DNA of 42,839 nucleotides, from the NCBI GenBank assembly GCA_033557835.1, contig JAWQRO010000328.1:1-42839 (forward strand). Reading direction: 5' to 3'. The translations under genes were made by a program, and so were the position numbers. This DNA is from Helochares maculicollis. Its lineage: Eukaryota > Arthropoda > Insecta > Coleoptera > Hydrophilidae. A model generated the notes under the pieces. The model was not told the DNA's origin and made no database searches. It worked only from the letters and a program-made list of their open reading frames with translations. The first letter of the stretch is position 1, and every line of letters starts with the position of its first letter. Of this stretch, positions 1 through 10,743 are shown piece by piece.

Positions 1-1260
1 TATTGTCCTGAATCTGCAAAGTTTAGCGAAGCCACACTATTAAAATGGTTGATTCAACGTTCACGAGTGAGGAGATATGAATTTTTAAGCCGGAAGCTGC
101 GCTACCTGTATAAGGGGTATCTTTCCAACAGGTGCCAAGTTAAAACTTCGTAATTCAAGAACGAGGCGCTCCAAATCGACCATTCTAGCACCAGCTATTC
201 ATAATGAATCGTTGATCAATATAAATATACTTGAATCACTAAAATGCATACAGGGTGGCCTCTAGAGGTCAAGAAACGTAAAGCGTAAGTTGTAATTCAA
301 ATTTAAAAAATGTCAAAACATTCTGACCACGCTGTATATAGAATTTTGATAAATCTTCTTATTGTCCTGAATCTGCAAACTGTAGCAAAGCTACACTGTT
401 AAAATGGTTGATTCAATGCTCACGAGTGAGGAGATATGAATTTTTAAGCCGGAAGCTGCGCTACCTGTATAAGGGGTATCTTCCCAACAGATGCAAAGTT
501 AAAACTTCGTAATTCAAGAACGGGACGCTTTAAATCGACCATTCTAGCACCAGCTACTAATAATGAATTGCTGATCAATATAAATATACTTGAATCACTA
601 AAATGCACACAGGGTGGTCCGTACAGGTCAAGAAACGTAAAGCGTAAGTTGCAATTCGAATTTCAAAAATCAGGACATTCTGACCACGCTGTGTATAGAA
701 TTTTGAAAAATCTTCCTATTGTCCTGACTCTGCAAATTGTACGAGACCACACTGTTAAAATGGTAGATTCAATGCTGACAGGTAAGGAGATATAAATTTT
801 TAATCCGGAAGCTGCGCTACCTATATAAGGGGTATCTTCCCAACAGGTGCAAAGTTAAAAGTTGTAATTCAAAAACGGGGTGCTTTGGATCGACCATTGC
901 TGCACCAGCGGCTTATAATAAGCCGTTGATTAATAATAGCCCATTTAAACCCCTAAAATGCATACAGACGGGTCCCCAGGCTTCACGAAACGTAAAGTAT
1001 AGAAAAGTCGTGTATCAATTTATAAACTTCAAGACATTCGGGACATCCTCTATGCAGAATTTTTGAAACTCTCTTCGCTGTGCTGAATTTGCAGACTGTA
1101 CTGAAGCCACACAGTAACAATTGTAGCTACAATGCCAACGAGAAGGAAGATATGAATTTTTAAGTCAGAGGTTGCGTTACCAAAATAAGGGGTATCTTGC
1201 TAACAAGCTGAAGATTAAACAATTGCAACTCGAACGAGACACTAATTGATAGATAAAAAT
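1..1260. repeat. Satellite-like tandem repeat, monomer about 358 bp
   Basis: The segment beginning TATTGTCCTGAATCTGCAAA recurs at 1, 360 and 717, and in diverged form at about 1076, giving spacings of 359, 357 and 359 bp. Each monomer also carries the landmarks GAGGAGATATGAATTTTTAA and AAGGGGTATCTT at matching offsets. The fourth copy is clearly diverged and fades out near 1260. The monomer length is similar to the ~360-bp satellites known in some flour beetles, but I cannot confirm sequence identity. Short reading frames inside it are not convincing genes. Confidence 0.88.
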
Positions 1261-1289
1261 CAAATTAATTTCCTAAGCAATTTAGGTGT

Positions 1290-1640
1290 TGGATAAAAAT
1301 GCTTGTACAAATCTCCTGTATAGGAAGTATGAACATACTAAATTGTGCTATTACAAATAGAGTTTTTCTTAAAGCAGGGCCAAATATGGTGATTATGGTG
1401 GATGGGAGGCTAGTTCATAGCGCTATTTCTTCGATTCATCGGTTGGGACACAAACTGGAGCGTTGTCTTGGGGGCGCTTGGCTTTGATCTTAGCGTCTAA
1501 TCGATCTAATAGTACTGTCTATTGATTTGCCGTGATCGAGATAGTCGATGACAATAATTCCGCGTGAATCCCAAAAAACACTGGCTAACGCCCACTTTTT
1601 ATTCCACCAACTAACATGGTAACAGTTCTTTGTATAATAA
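1290..1640 (-). pseudogene. Decayed mariner-family transposase fragment
   Basis: Read on the minus strand, about 1607 down to 1500 encodes WNKKWALASVFWDSRGIIVI followed by DYLDHGKSIDS. This matches the block around the first catalytic Asp region of mariner transposases (compare the family pattern VFWDxxGIIxIDYLxxGKxI). After an in-frame stop come QDNAP near 1458-1471 and ELASHPP-stop-SP near 1380-1420, which match the family's HQDNAP and LxHPPYSPDLAP blocks. Several stops and missing sequence between blocks show it is dead. I saw no terminal inverted repeats or full N-terminal DNA-binding region. It lies just upstream of the GH9 exons, so it may sit in an intron of that gene. Confidence 0.82.
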
Positions 1641-1763
1641 AGCCTAAAGAGACAAAGAATTTTCACTTTTATACTTCAATCATGTGTTACTGAATCGATA
1701 TAGTTCGTTGCCAAGCCAAGCTTGGAGATGATAAATCAGATGACAACATTTGTGTCTTTTCAG

Positions 1764-3004
1764 GGCAACACGAGATCGTCCTGGAGGCCATCAAGTGGGC
1801 CACGGATTACTTTATCAAGTGTCATGTTAGCCCTTTCGAGTTCTACGCCCAAGTAGGCGACTTCCAGCTCGACCATGAGTTCTGGGGGCGCCCAGAGGAG
1901 ATGAACATGTCCCGGCCGGCCTTCAAAATCGACAAGGACCATCCTGGGTCGGACGTGGCCGCCGAAACAGCAGCCGCCCTCGCCGCATCCAGCTTGGTCT
2001 TCAAGAACGTCAACGAAAAATACTCGAGGGTGCTTCTGAACCACGCCCACGAACTCTTCGAGTTCGCCACGAAGTACAAAGGATTCTACAACGAGAGCGT
2101 TCCGGAATCTGCCAACTACTTTGAGAACGAGGAGTTTGATGATGAGCTCGCCTGGGCTGCCATTTGGCTCCACAAGGCCAGCAAGCAACCGAAATACAAG
2201 AGGTACGCCGAGAACTACTTCAAGGATAACCACAGGGTCACCAAGGACCACACATTTTGGTACAACTGGAAGCGTGGAGGAATTTTGGTTCTTTTGGCCC
2301 AAGTGACTGGCAAGAAAAAGCACATGGAAAGCGTCAGGACCTACTGTGATCATGTCGTGCATCGGTTGGTGAGGACGCCCAAGCGATTGGTCTATTTGGG
2401 CAAACGAGGAACTCTTCCGAAAGCGGCCAATTTGGCCTTCTTGTGCTTGCAGGTACCCAACCAATTTAAGTTCTTTTTGTATACCAATCTCTTATGTTAA
2501 CTATTTGTTAACTGGATGTTAATTAGATGACAATCGGGTCTTAATTGGATGATAATTGGGTATTAATGGGATGTTAAATAATGTTGATGTTATTAATTGA
2601 TGTTGAAAGGACTGTCTGGGTTTCAGGCTTTAGACTTGGAGAACATCTCAAGGCATGAGGTCTACCTAAATTTCGCCAAGGAGCAGCTGGACTACATTCT
2701 AGGGGCAACAGGCAGGAGCTACGTGGTGGGATACGGCAGTAACTATCCTTTGAAGCCCTTCCATGCACCTAGTTCCTGCCCGAATTTGCCAGAGCCCTGC
2801 TCGTTGGCAAACCTGAAGTCGCCGGGGCCGAATCCCCAGATTTTATACGGGGCTCTGGTGAGCGGACCTCACGAGAACGACTATTACCAGGACATCAGGG
2901 TGGAGGATTTATACAACGAAGTGACCCTGGATGCCAACGCTGGGTTTCAGGGTGCCTTGGCCGGGTTGATACACCATTCCAGCAAAGAAGTCGATAGACC
3001 CTAA
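1764..3004 (+). CDS. Glycoside hydrolase family 9 endoglucanase, 3' part (two exons)
   Basis: Exons 1764-2452 and 2627-3004 are joined by a 174-bp GT-AG intron in phase 0 and encode about 354 residues of a cellulase hydrolysing beta-1,4-glucan, probably secreted into the gut. Diagnostic family blocks are KWATDYFIKCHV, FWGRPEEMNMSRPAFKIDKD, HPGSDVAAETAAALAASS, FDDELAWAAIWL, GSNYPLKPFHAPSSCP, and NEVTLDANAGFQGALAGL at the C-terminus. In that last block the Glu at 2918-2920 is the expected catalytic acid. The first exon opens after a TTTTCAG acceptor with two bases completing a split codon, so coding continues upstream. The N-terminal ~90-100 residues, including the signal peptide and the DAGD-type catalytic Asp motif, are not visible in the window. 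Upstream lie only satellite and mariner debris, so the gene is either intron-split beyond the edge or 5'-truncated. A candidate AATAAA is at 3294-3299. Confidence 0.93.
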
Positions 3005-3824
3005 CCTAATTACTCTCTGTACATATCATTTCGTTTACTGAATGAAAATGTTTGTGATAAACTGATAGATTAGTGTGATAAAGTGATATTTACTTCGTGA
3101 TCGTTTTAGTCTACCCCTGCTGCCGCAATTACTACTCAAAAAAATTTTTATTCTTTCGATACTTGCCTACTTACAGATTACAAAAGTAAAAATAATAACA
3201 ACGTTTCTTTTATCTTTAGGGTACATTTCGTTTTGGTTAACTACCTGATAATAACTGATATCCTTGCTTGGGAAATCAGTAAGAAAGTATCAAAATAAAT
3301 TCAACGAGAGCTTAAGATAAGACTTAAATTCGGATGCGTTTGGGAATCCTCGCACCACAAGAGATCCAAATGACGATGAATGTTGCAGCTGTTCACCTTA
3401 TCGGCTTGTGTATAAATCTGAAGAAGCGCTTCGTATCTACATGGAAGCTGGCCATGAGGAAAGTTGAAAGTCAAACAAGTTCAAAGTAAGTTTATCATAA
3501 GTTCAACGAAATTTACCGACAAGTTTAAGAAAGGTTGTAACGTTCATTTACGATTCAATTTGGAATGTCATAATCCTGACGTTGCGCAACTCACCTCAAC
3601 TCTCAGTAAGTTGGGTTGCCTATTTCTGGGGAATAAATGAAATTTTAAACACGTCATAAGTAAAAAATTCATATTAATCATTGACGACACCTTTGAAATT
3701 GAATTTTCTATTTATTTCCAGCAGGTTGCGGGACAATTTTATTTTTGTCTTATTTATTATATTGTATTTATTTAAGCGAAAATGATTAAAAGTTTCTACT
3801 TCCGGATGTAAAAACATTTACGGT
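3005..3824. other. Intergenic AT-rich DNA with GH9 3' flank
   Basis: No convincing gene. The first ~300 bases are the likely 3' UTR of the GH9 gene, ending near a candidate AATAAA at 3294-3299. The rest has no long open frame, and repeated structure begins only at about 3825. Confidence 0.5.
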
Positions 3825-6800
3825 TTTAGTTGCCGAGCGAAGCGAGGCACAGCGGCTTGAGTTTAAATGTAAGAAGTTGGAGCTGACGCTCCTAATTGTC
3901 GGGCTAGGCGAGCCGCAACGGTTTGTCTTATGCTGAAGTTAACGCCTCTTAATTTTAGAGCGTATTGTTTCTCGATGTGAGAAACTTCAGTTTACATTTT
4001 TGATTGCCGAGCGAAGCGAGACACACCGGATTGTGTTTAGATGTAAACCAACCTGATGATTTTAATTGTCGAGCGAAGCGAGCCAAAGCGGATTGTTTCT
4101 GGATGTAAGAAGCTTAAATTTTCGTTTTTACTTCCCGAACAAAGTGAGTTACAACCGATTGTGTTCGGTTGTTAAAATCTTAGGTTTACAGTTTTAATTG
4201 CCGAGGGAAGCGAGGCAAAACGTATTGTTTTTGGATGTAAGAAGCTAAGGTTACGTTTTTAATTGGAGCGAAGCAGGACAAGGTGGATTATGTTTACATG
4301 TAAGAAAATCAATGATTTTAATAGACGAGCGAAGCGAGCCAAAGCGGATTGTTTCTGGATGTAAGAAGCTTAAATTTTCGTTTTCACTTCCCGAACAAAG
4401 TGAGTTACAATCGATTGTGTTCGGTTGTTAAAATCTTAGGTTTACAGTTTTAATTGCCGAGGGAAGCAGGACAAGGTTTACATGCAAGAAAATTAATGAT
4501 TTTAATAGACGAGCGAAGCGAGCCAAAGCGGATTGTTTTTGGATGTAAAAACGTTAGATTTACGTTGTTAATTTCCAAGCGAAGCGAGGTATGACGGATT
4601 GCTCTTGAATGTAATAAACCTTTAATTGTCACTTTTAATTGCTGAGCGACGCGTCATACAGCGAATTGTAATTAGATATAAATCCTTAAGCAGACGCACT
4701 TAATCACCGAACGAAGTGAGGGAAAACCTATTATTTTTGGATGTAAGAAGCTTAGATTACGTTTTTTTAATTAGAGCGAAGTGGGACAAAGCGGATTGTG
4801 TTAAGATGTAAGAAGCTTAGGTAACATTTTAAATTGCCGAGCGAAGCGAGGCAAAACTCATTGTATTTGGATGCAAGAAGCTTAGGTTACGTTTTTAATT
4901 GCCGAGCGAAGCGAGGCCAAACGTGTTGTTTTTGGATGTAAAAAGCTTAGGTTACGTTTTTAATTGGAGCGAAGCGGGACAAGGTGGATTGTGTTAAGAT
5001 GTAAAACAAACTATGAATTTAATGGTCGAGCGAAGCGAGTTAAAGCGGATTGCTTTTAAATGTAAAAACTTTAGGTTTACGTTGTTAATTGCCGAGCGAA
5101 GCGAGGTATGACGGATTGCTCTTAAATGAAATAAACCTTCAATTGTCACTCTTAATTGTTGACATACGCGCCCTACAGCGGATTGTAATAATATATAAAA
5201 ACTTAAGCAGAAGCACTTAATTGTCGAGCGAAACGAGGCAAAACGTACTTTTTTTATGTAAGAAGCTTAAGTAACATTTTTAATTGCCGAGCGAAGCGAG
5301 GCAAAACTCATTGTCTTTGGATGCAAGAAGTCTAGGTTACGTTTTTAATTGCCGAGCGAAGCGAGGCTAAACGTGTTGTTTTTGGATGTAAGAAGCTTAA
5401 GTTACGTTTATAATTAGAGCAATGCGGGACAAAGCGGATTGTGTTAAGATGTAAAAAACTTATGATTTTACTGGTCGAGCGACGCAAGCCAAAGTGGACT
5501 GTTTTTAAGTGTAAAAATTTTAGGTTTACTTTGTTAATTTCCGAGCAAAGCGAGGTATGACGGATTGCTCTTGAATGTAATAAACCTTAAACTGTCGCTC
5601 CTAATTGCTAAGCAACACGTCATACAGCGAATTGTAATTAGATGTAAAATCTTAAGCAGACGCACCTAATTGCCGAGCGAAGCAAGGCAAAACGTATTTT
5701 TGTATTTTGTATTTTTGTATTTTTGTATTTTTGTATTTTTGTGTTTTTGTGTTTTTGTGTTTTTGTATTTTTGTATTTTTGTATTTTTGTATTTTTGTAT
5801 TTTTGTATTTTTGTATTTTTGTATTTTTGTATTTTTGTATTTTTGTATTTTTGTATTTTTGTATTTTTGTATTTTTGTATTTTTGTATTTGGATGTAAGA
5901 AGTTTAGAGAACGTTTTTAATTAGAGCGAAGCGGGACAAGGCAAATTGTGTTAAGATGTAAAAAATTTATGATTTTAATGGTCAAACGAAGCGAGTCAAA
6001 GCGGACTGTTTTTGGGTGTAAAAACTTAAGGTTTACGTTGTTAATTGTCGAGCGAAGCATGGTATGACGGATTGCTCTTGAATGTAATAAACCTTAAATT
6101 GTCGCCCCTAATTGTTAAGCGACACGTCATACGGCGAATTGTAATTAGATATAAAATCTTAAATAGACGCACTCAATTGCCGAGGCAAAACGTATTTTTG
6201 TATTTTGCATTTTTGTATTTTTGTTTTTGGATATAAAAAGCTAAGGTTACGTTTTTAATTGCCGAGCTAAGCGAAGCAAAACGTTGTTTTGGGATGTAAG
6301 AAGCTTAGTTTACGTTTTTAATTGCCGAGCGAAGCGAGGATAACATATTGCTTTTGGATGTAAGAAGCTTAGGTTACGTTTTTAATTGGAGCGAAGCGGG
6401 TCAAGACGGATTATATTTAGATGTAAAAAATCAATGATTTTAATGGTCGAGCGAAGTGAGTCAAAGCGGATTAGTTTTGGATGTAAAAATTTTAGGCTTA
6501 CGTTCTTAATTGCCTAGCGAAGCGAAGTATGATGGATTGCTCTTGAATGAAATAAGTGTTAAATTGTCACTCTTAATTGCTGAGTGACGTGTCATACACC
6601 GGATTGTAATTAGATAAAAAAACTTATACTTGTATTTAAAATTTTTGTATTTTTGTTTTTGGATATAAAAAGTTACGTTCTTATTGCCAAGCGAAGCGAG
6701 GCAAAACTTTGTTTTGGGATGTAAGAAGCTTAGTTTACATTTTTAATTGCTGAGCGAAGCGAAGCTAAACGTGAAGTTTTTTCGTGTAAAAAGCCTAGGT

Positions 6801-7800
6801 TGCGGTTTTAATTGCCGAGCGAAGTAAGGCAAAACGGATTGTTTTGGAATGTAAGAAGTATAGGTTATGTTTTTAATTGCCGAGCGAAGCAAGGCAAAAC
6901 GTTTTGTTTTTGTATGTAAGAACCTTAGTTTACGCTTTTAATTGCCGAGCGAAGCGAGGCAAAACGTGCTGTTTTGGGATGTAAGAAGCTTAGGTTACGT
7001 TTTTAGTTGCCGAGCGAAGTGAAGCAAAACAATGTTTTGGGGTGTAAGAAGCTTAAGTTGCGTTTTCAATTGCTAAGCGAAGCGAGACAAAACTCATTGT
7101 TTTGGGATGTAAGAAGTATAGGTTATGTTTATAATTGCCGAGCGAAGCGAGGAAAAACTCATTGTTTTGGGATGTAAGAAGTGTAGGTTATGTTTATAGT
7201 TGCCGAGCGAAGCGAGGCAAAACGTATTGTTTTTGGATGTAAAAAGCTTAGTTTACGTTTTTAATTGGAGCGAAGCGACACAAAACTCATTGTTTTGGGA
7301 TGTAAGAAGTATAGGTTATGTTTATAATTGCCGAGCGAAGCGAGGCAAAACGTATTGTTTTTGGATGGAGGAAGCTTATGTAATATTTATAATAACGTCT
7401 TGTTTTGGGATGTAAGAAGCTTAGGCTACGTTTTTAATTGCCGAGCGAAGCGAGGTAAAACGTGTTGTTCTTGGATGTAAGAAGCGTAAGTTACGTTTTT
7501 ATTTGCCGAGCGAAGCGAGGCAATACGTTTTGGTCTTGAATGCAAGAAGCTTAGGTTACGTTTTTAATTGCCGGGCGAAGCGTAGCAAAACGATGTTTTG
7601 GGATGTAAGAACCTTAGTTTACGCTTTTAATTGCCGAGCGAAGCGAAGCAAAACGTGTTGTTCTTGGATGTAAGGAGCTTAGGTTACGTTTTTAGTTGCC
7701 GAGCGAAGCGAGGCATGGCGAACTCTTTTTGAGTGTAAAAAGCTTCAGTTGGCGCTAGTAGTTGTCCAACGAAGCGAGGCATGGCAGATTGTTTTTGAAT
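3825..7800. repeat. Satellite-like array A: ~65-bp units with GAGCGAAGCGAG core
   Basis: Roughly sixty imperfect direct units follow one another. A typical unit has TTTTTAATTGCCGAGCGAAG then CGAGGCAAAACG, then TTTTTGGATGTAAGAAGCTT and AGGTTACG. Adjacent cores are about 62-70 bp apart (for example 6942 to 7007). The core GAGCGAAGCGAG is a perfect mirror repeat, reading the same backwards on one strand. A higher-order unit is also present: the variant GTATGACGGATTGCTCTT recurs at about 4589, 5106, 5555, 6062 and 6527, spacings 449-517 bp. A 130-bp block at about 4079 is repeated at about 4338. All units point the same way. Open frames here are translations of the repeat. Confidence 0.92.
5696..5890. 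repeat. 8-bp microsatellite (TTTTTGTA)n inside array A
   Basis: About 190 bp of near-perfect TTTTTGTA repeats, with a short TTTTTGTG variant stretch near 5740-5765, replace the segment that normally follows the CAAAACGTATT of one array unit. Shorter versions occur at the equivalent place near 6193-6232 and, weaker, near 6640-6660. Apparent open frames rich in Phe, Tyr, Cys and Ile arise only because the 8-bp unit has no stop codon on this strand. Confidence 0.95.
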
Positions 7801-8950
7801 CTAGAAAGATTAAGTAAGCGCTTTTGAAACAAAATAATGGAGATTGCAGAAATTGGTTTGCGTTGCCCGTTTTGTTCGAGTTGATTGAATCTTAAGTGCT
7901 TCATTTATGTTGGCATTTATGAAGGATATCACACATGTGACTCTACAAATCGCAGTTGGTCCTGCAGGTTAGACTTTAAGTTGCCAATGCTTTGTTTTCT
8001 CTTGTCTGAAGTTTCAGAGCGACCCTTCAGAATGTTCTAGAACAGACCAAGCTCCGACATTCAGTTCCAATAGTAAATTCTGGAACAGCTCGGCATCGAA
8101 ACTGTGGTTGCCTATCAACCCGGATCTCTGCCTGCTTATTACATCAACCCTCTATAAATTGCAATTGTGCTAAAATCCAATTTGTTTGCAAAGAGCACAG
8201 CCCAGTTGTCCTTCTCAGGCAAATTCAAGAGTCTGACTCAAGAAAATGGCAAACTCATCTAGATAGACTCAAATCATAGCTACAATCAGTTAAGTACCTA
8301 GACTATAAAAACTACTTTGGCGCAAGCAGATTTTCGTTTAAAACATGCAGGAAATGAAGTTGGCCATTGGTCAAGAATATTCAGTTGACCTTTGGTTAAG
8401 AATACTCAGTTGCCAATTAGCAATTGGCAAATTGATTACATGCAGATCTGGACGTATGGGATCTCACTATGGGGAACTGCGTCTATTTCTAACATACCAA
8501 TCATGTAGATTCATGATAATGAGTTTTCAGTGCCACTCATTGATGAGTAAAAGATGAATTTATGTACGACAAACTCGAGATAAGAGTCAAAAAACTCCAG
8601 ATTTAAGAAAAACTCAACTCAAGTGTGAAACAAACCCAAGATGTAAGAACCATTAAAGATTGGTAAATAGATCGTTCTAGATTAGTAAAACGAAACTGCA
8701 GATAAGTCAATAGCTTAGACTTGGAGTTTTGTGAGAGAGAAATGATCTAAATATAAATTAAAATTCCGAAAGTGCAGACTGACGCATTTATTTAGGGGAT
8801 TTTAAGCGCTCGAACATGGGAAGGTCGCCCATCAAAATCACGTATTAGCATCACCTACGTTTCTCTAAACAAACCGAAACCTGAACGTGGTTGAACTCGA
8901 CATGCTGACGCTACAAATTCCCTTCGCTCAGATTTATTTACATCACTCAT
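7801..8950. other. Intergenic spacer upstream of gene 1
   Basis: About 1.1 kb between array A and the promoter of the next gene. I see no family motifs. A 70-codon open frame at 8345-8557 has no signal peptide, recognisable domain or promoter and is probably chance. Remaining sequence is unique-looking and AT-rich. Confidence 0.5.
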
Positions 8951-8961
8951 TTCCAATCGGC

Positions 8962-8968
8962 TATAAAA
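8962..8968 (+). promoter_or_regulatory. TATA box of gene 1
   Basis: TATAAAA lies 90 bases before the start codon at 9052, with an expected start of transcription near 8990. A good TCAGT initiator is not seen there, so the exact start is uncertain. Confidence 0.6.
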
Positions 8969-9051
8969 CACCTCGATTCCGAACCAAAATCATCACACAA
9001 ATCAAAGCCCGAGCGACGGAAAACCAAAGCGAAATTAAGACCAGAAGAAAC

Positions 9052-10412
9052 ATGGCGAAGCTAGCTCTAGTTTTGGCAGGCGTTGTTTTCTTGTACTGGA
9101 AAGAGGTAAGAATCAGCATTTTTGTTTCCACTTTACGGGGAATCCCGAAGGAAGGTCTAAGTCCGATTTTTTTGGTAACAGGCGAGTGCTGGTTGTTTTT
9201 GCGGGCTGAACACGGCAGGAAAAGATGTTTGCCACAACCACCCGGATTGCGCCCCTTTGGTCGTCCGCCCCCAGACGCTGGCCAAAATTCCGTTCACGGC
9301 TTTCGCAAGACCTGACCCCATCGTCAAGCCCAAAATCCTCCACGGGCTGAGACCTTTGGGCGATCTATGCTCCTGCAAGAAGACCATAGTCACCCCAGCG
9401 TTGGTTCCAAGGCCTGCTTGCCACGCCTGCTCTGATAGAATTGTAGCTCTTCAGGGGGGCGCATCCGGCGCTTCCTCCCAGTTTGGATCTTCGCGCTTTG
9501 AGGCGTCTCAAAGCGGATCGTCTCATTATAGATCGTCCCAATATGGGGGGTCTGAGTACGGATCTTCCCAGATGGGGTCTTCGCAAACCGGATCGTCCAG
9601 CTCGGACTCGTCCTCGGATTTCGACGCATCCAGCCAGCAGCACGACTCCTACGACGTGGACTCTTCGGCTCCCCATTACGTAGCCCCAGCTGATCCAGTC
9701 TCGTTGAGCCTCGCCCTCAACATGCAGAACAAAGGAAGCGCCACCCACGAAGACAAACTGAGCTTCGGCTTCCGTACGCTGCCCAAAGAAATCAAAATCG
9801 AGAAGAAGATCAACAACATCCCTGAAGAAAACTTATACAGGCTCAACGGAGAGGTCGTGGAGCTGAAGAAGGTCCAAGCTTCTTCCGGAAGGAGCGTCGA
9901 CGACGAAGCCGCTGAGTCCCTGATGGACGAAGATTTGGAAGAAGAGGAGCTCGCTGAAGATCGCCCGGTCAGGAAGCTCAGCTATGGGGAAATCGGCTTC
10001 GGCCCAGCCAACAGTAAGTATAAATGTTGACCCTCAGGCTTCTCTTGAGTAAATCCTCTACTTATGCACAGTCAAATCGGGCAAATTCACGCAAGTCAGC
10101 GGCCACGTCGCCAGCCAATCCAAGACGGTGGTAGGAGATGGCGAGATGAATCAAGGGGGCTGCAACGACGGCTTCGTCAACGGCCAGGTCATCGTGCAGC
10201 ATCTACCACGCAAGGAAACCTACGACACCCCCTCGAGGGCTTCATCGGGCGGCTTTGGCTCCTTGGACTCTGGGGAAGCTATGGACATGCTGGGGCGGCC
10301 CGTGAAATACCCAGCTTTCAACTTCTTGTCTTCTTCGTCGTCTTCCAGCTCGGCGAGCCAAAGCAGCCACTCCTCCAGGTCTTGCAACTCCCAGACCTCA
10401 GCCTTCTTGTAA
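9052..10412 (+). CDS. Secreted Cys- and Ser-rich protein of unknown function (gene 1)
   Basis: Three exons (9052-9105, 9182-10013, 10072-10412) encode 408 residues; introns are 76 bp (phase 0) and 58 bp (phase 1). The start is chosen because it gives a signal peptide, MAKLALVLAGVVFLYWKEASA, split by the first intron. The mature protein opens with a CFCG motif and has a Cys-rich head to about residue 101, with C81-x-C83 and C98-x-x-C101. Residues ~112-172 are Ser/Gly/Gln-rich with SSQYG-like pentads. An acidic stretch and a C-terminal Ser run follow (residues roughly 378-391). I do not recognise the family. Composition suggests a structural secretion such as a glue, silk-like or coat protein, but that is inference. 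The intron phases and head match gene 2. A polyadenylation signal lies 18 bases after the stop. Confidence 0.82.
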
Positions 10413-10429
10413 AAACATTCTTCGTGATC

Positions 10430-10435
10430 AATAAA
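10430..10435 (+). terminator. Polyadenylation signal of gene 1
   Basis: AATAAA is found just after the stop codon at 10410-10412, giving a very short 3' UTR. Confidence 0.7.
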
Positions 10436-10743
10436 GCCAAATCGAATCAAAACTTCTTTAAGCTCCTGCCGCTCCAGAAAATCCTTTTCACTTTCAAATC
10501 CGCCCATGAATAAATCACGAGCCAATCAAAGGAATTATAGACTCCTCTTAATTACAGTTTTACCCCAATTGCTTATTACTTCGGGGAACTTAACGAGCAC
10601 TCTCGTGGTTTAAAAAAAACTATTTCGAGTGGAAAAGTTTAGTCCTGCAATTTCGTACAGAACTTTCTCTAAAATTGATGGGTGGGAAGTCGAGGTGACT
10701 TGGCGTGATTCCTTTGTTCGACAAGAGTCGTTCTTGCGAAAAC

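Noticed and set aside
1..1260. Identity of the satellite with the major flour-beetle 360-bp satellite
   Set aside because: Only the length agrees; I cannot compare sequences here, so no identity is claimed.
1760..2464. 234-codon minus-strand frame
   Set aside because: Antisense of the GH9 exon, which is supported by conserved family motifs and splice sites on the plus strand.
5670..5924. Hydrophobic Phe/Tyr/Cys-rich open frames resembling a membrane protein
   Set aside because: Translation of the 8-bp TTTTTGTA microsatellite in three frames; not a gene.
3825..7800. CRISPR-like array of repeats and spacers
   Set aside because: The DNA is eukaryotic, and the segments between cores are themselves repeated copies, not unique spacers.
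8345..8557. 70-codon open frame
   Set aside because: No recognisable domain, no promoter or secretion signal, ordinary length for chance in AT-rich DNA.
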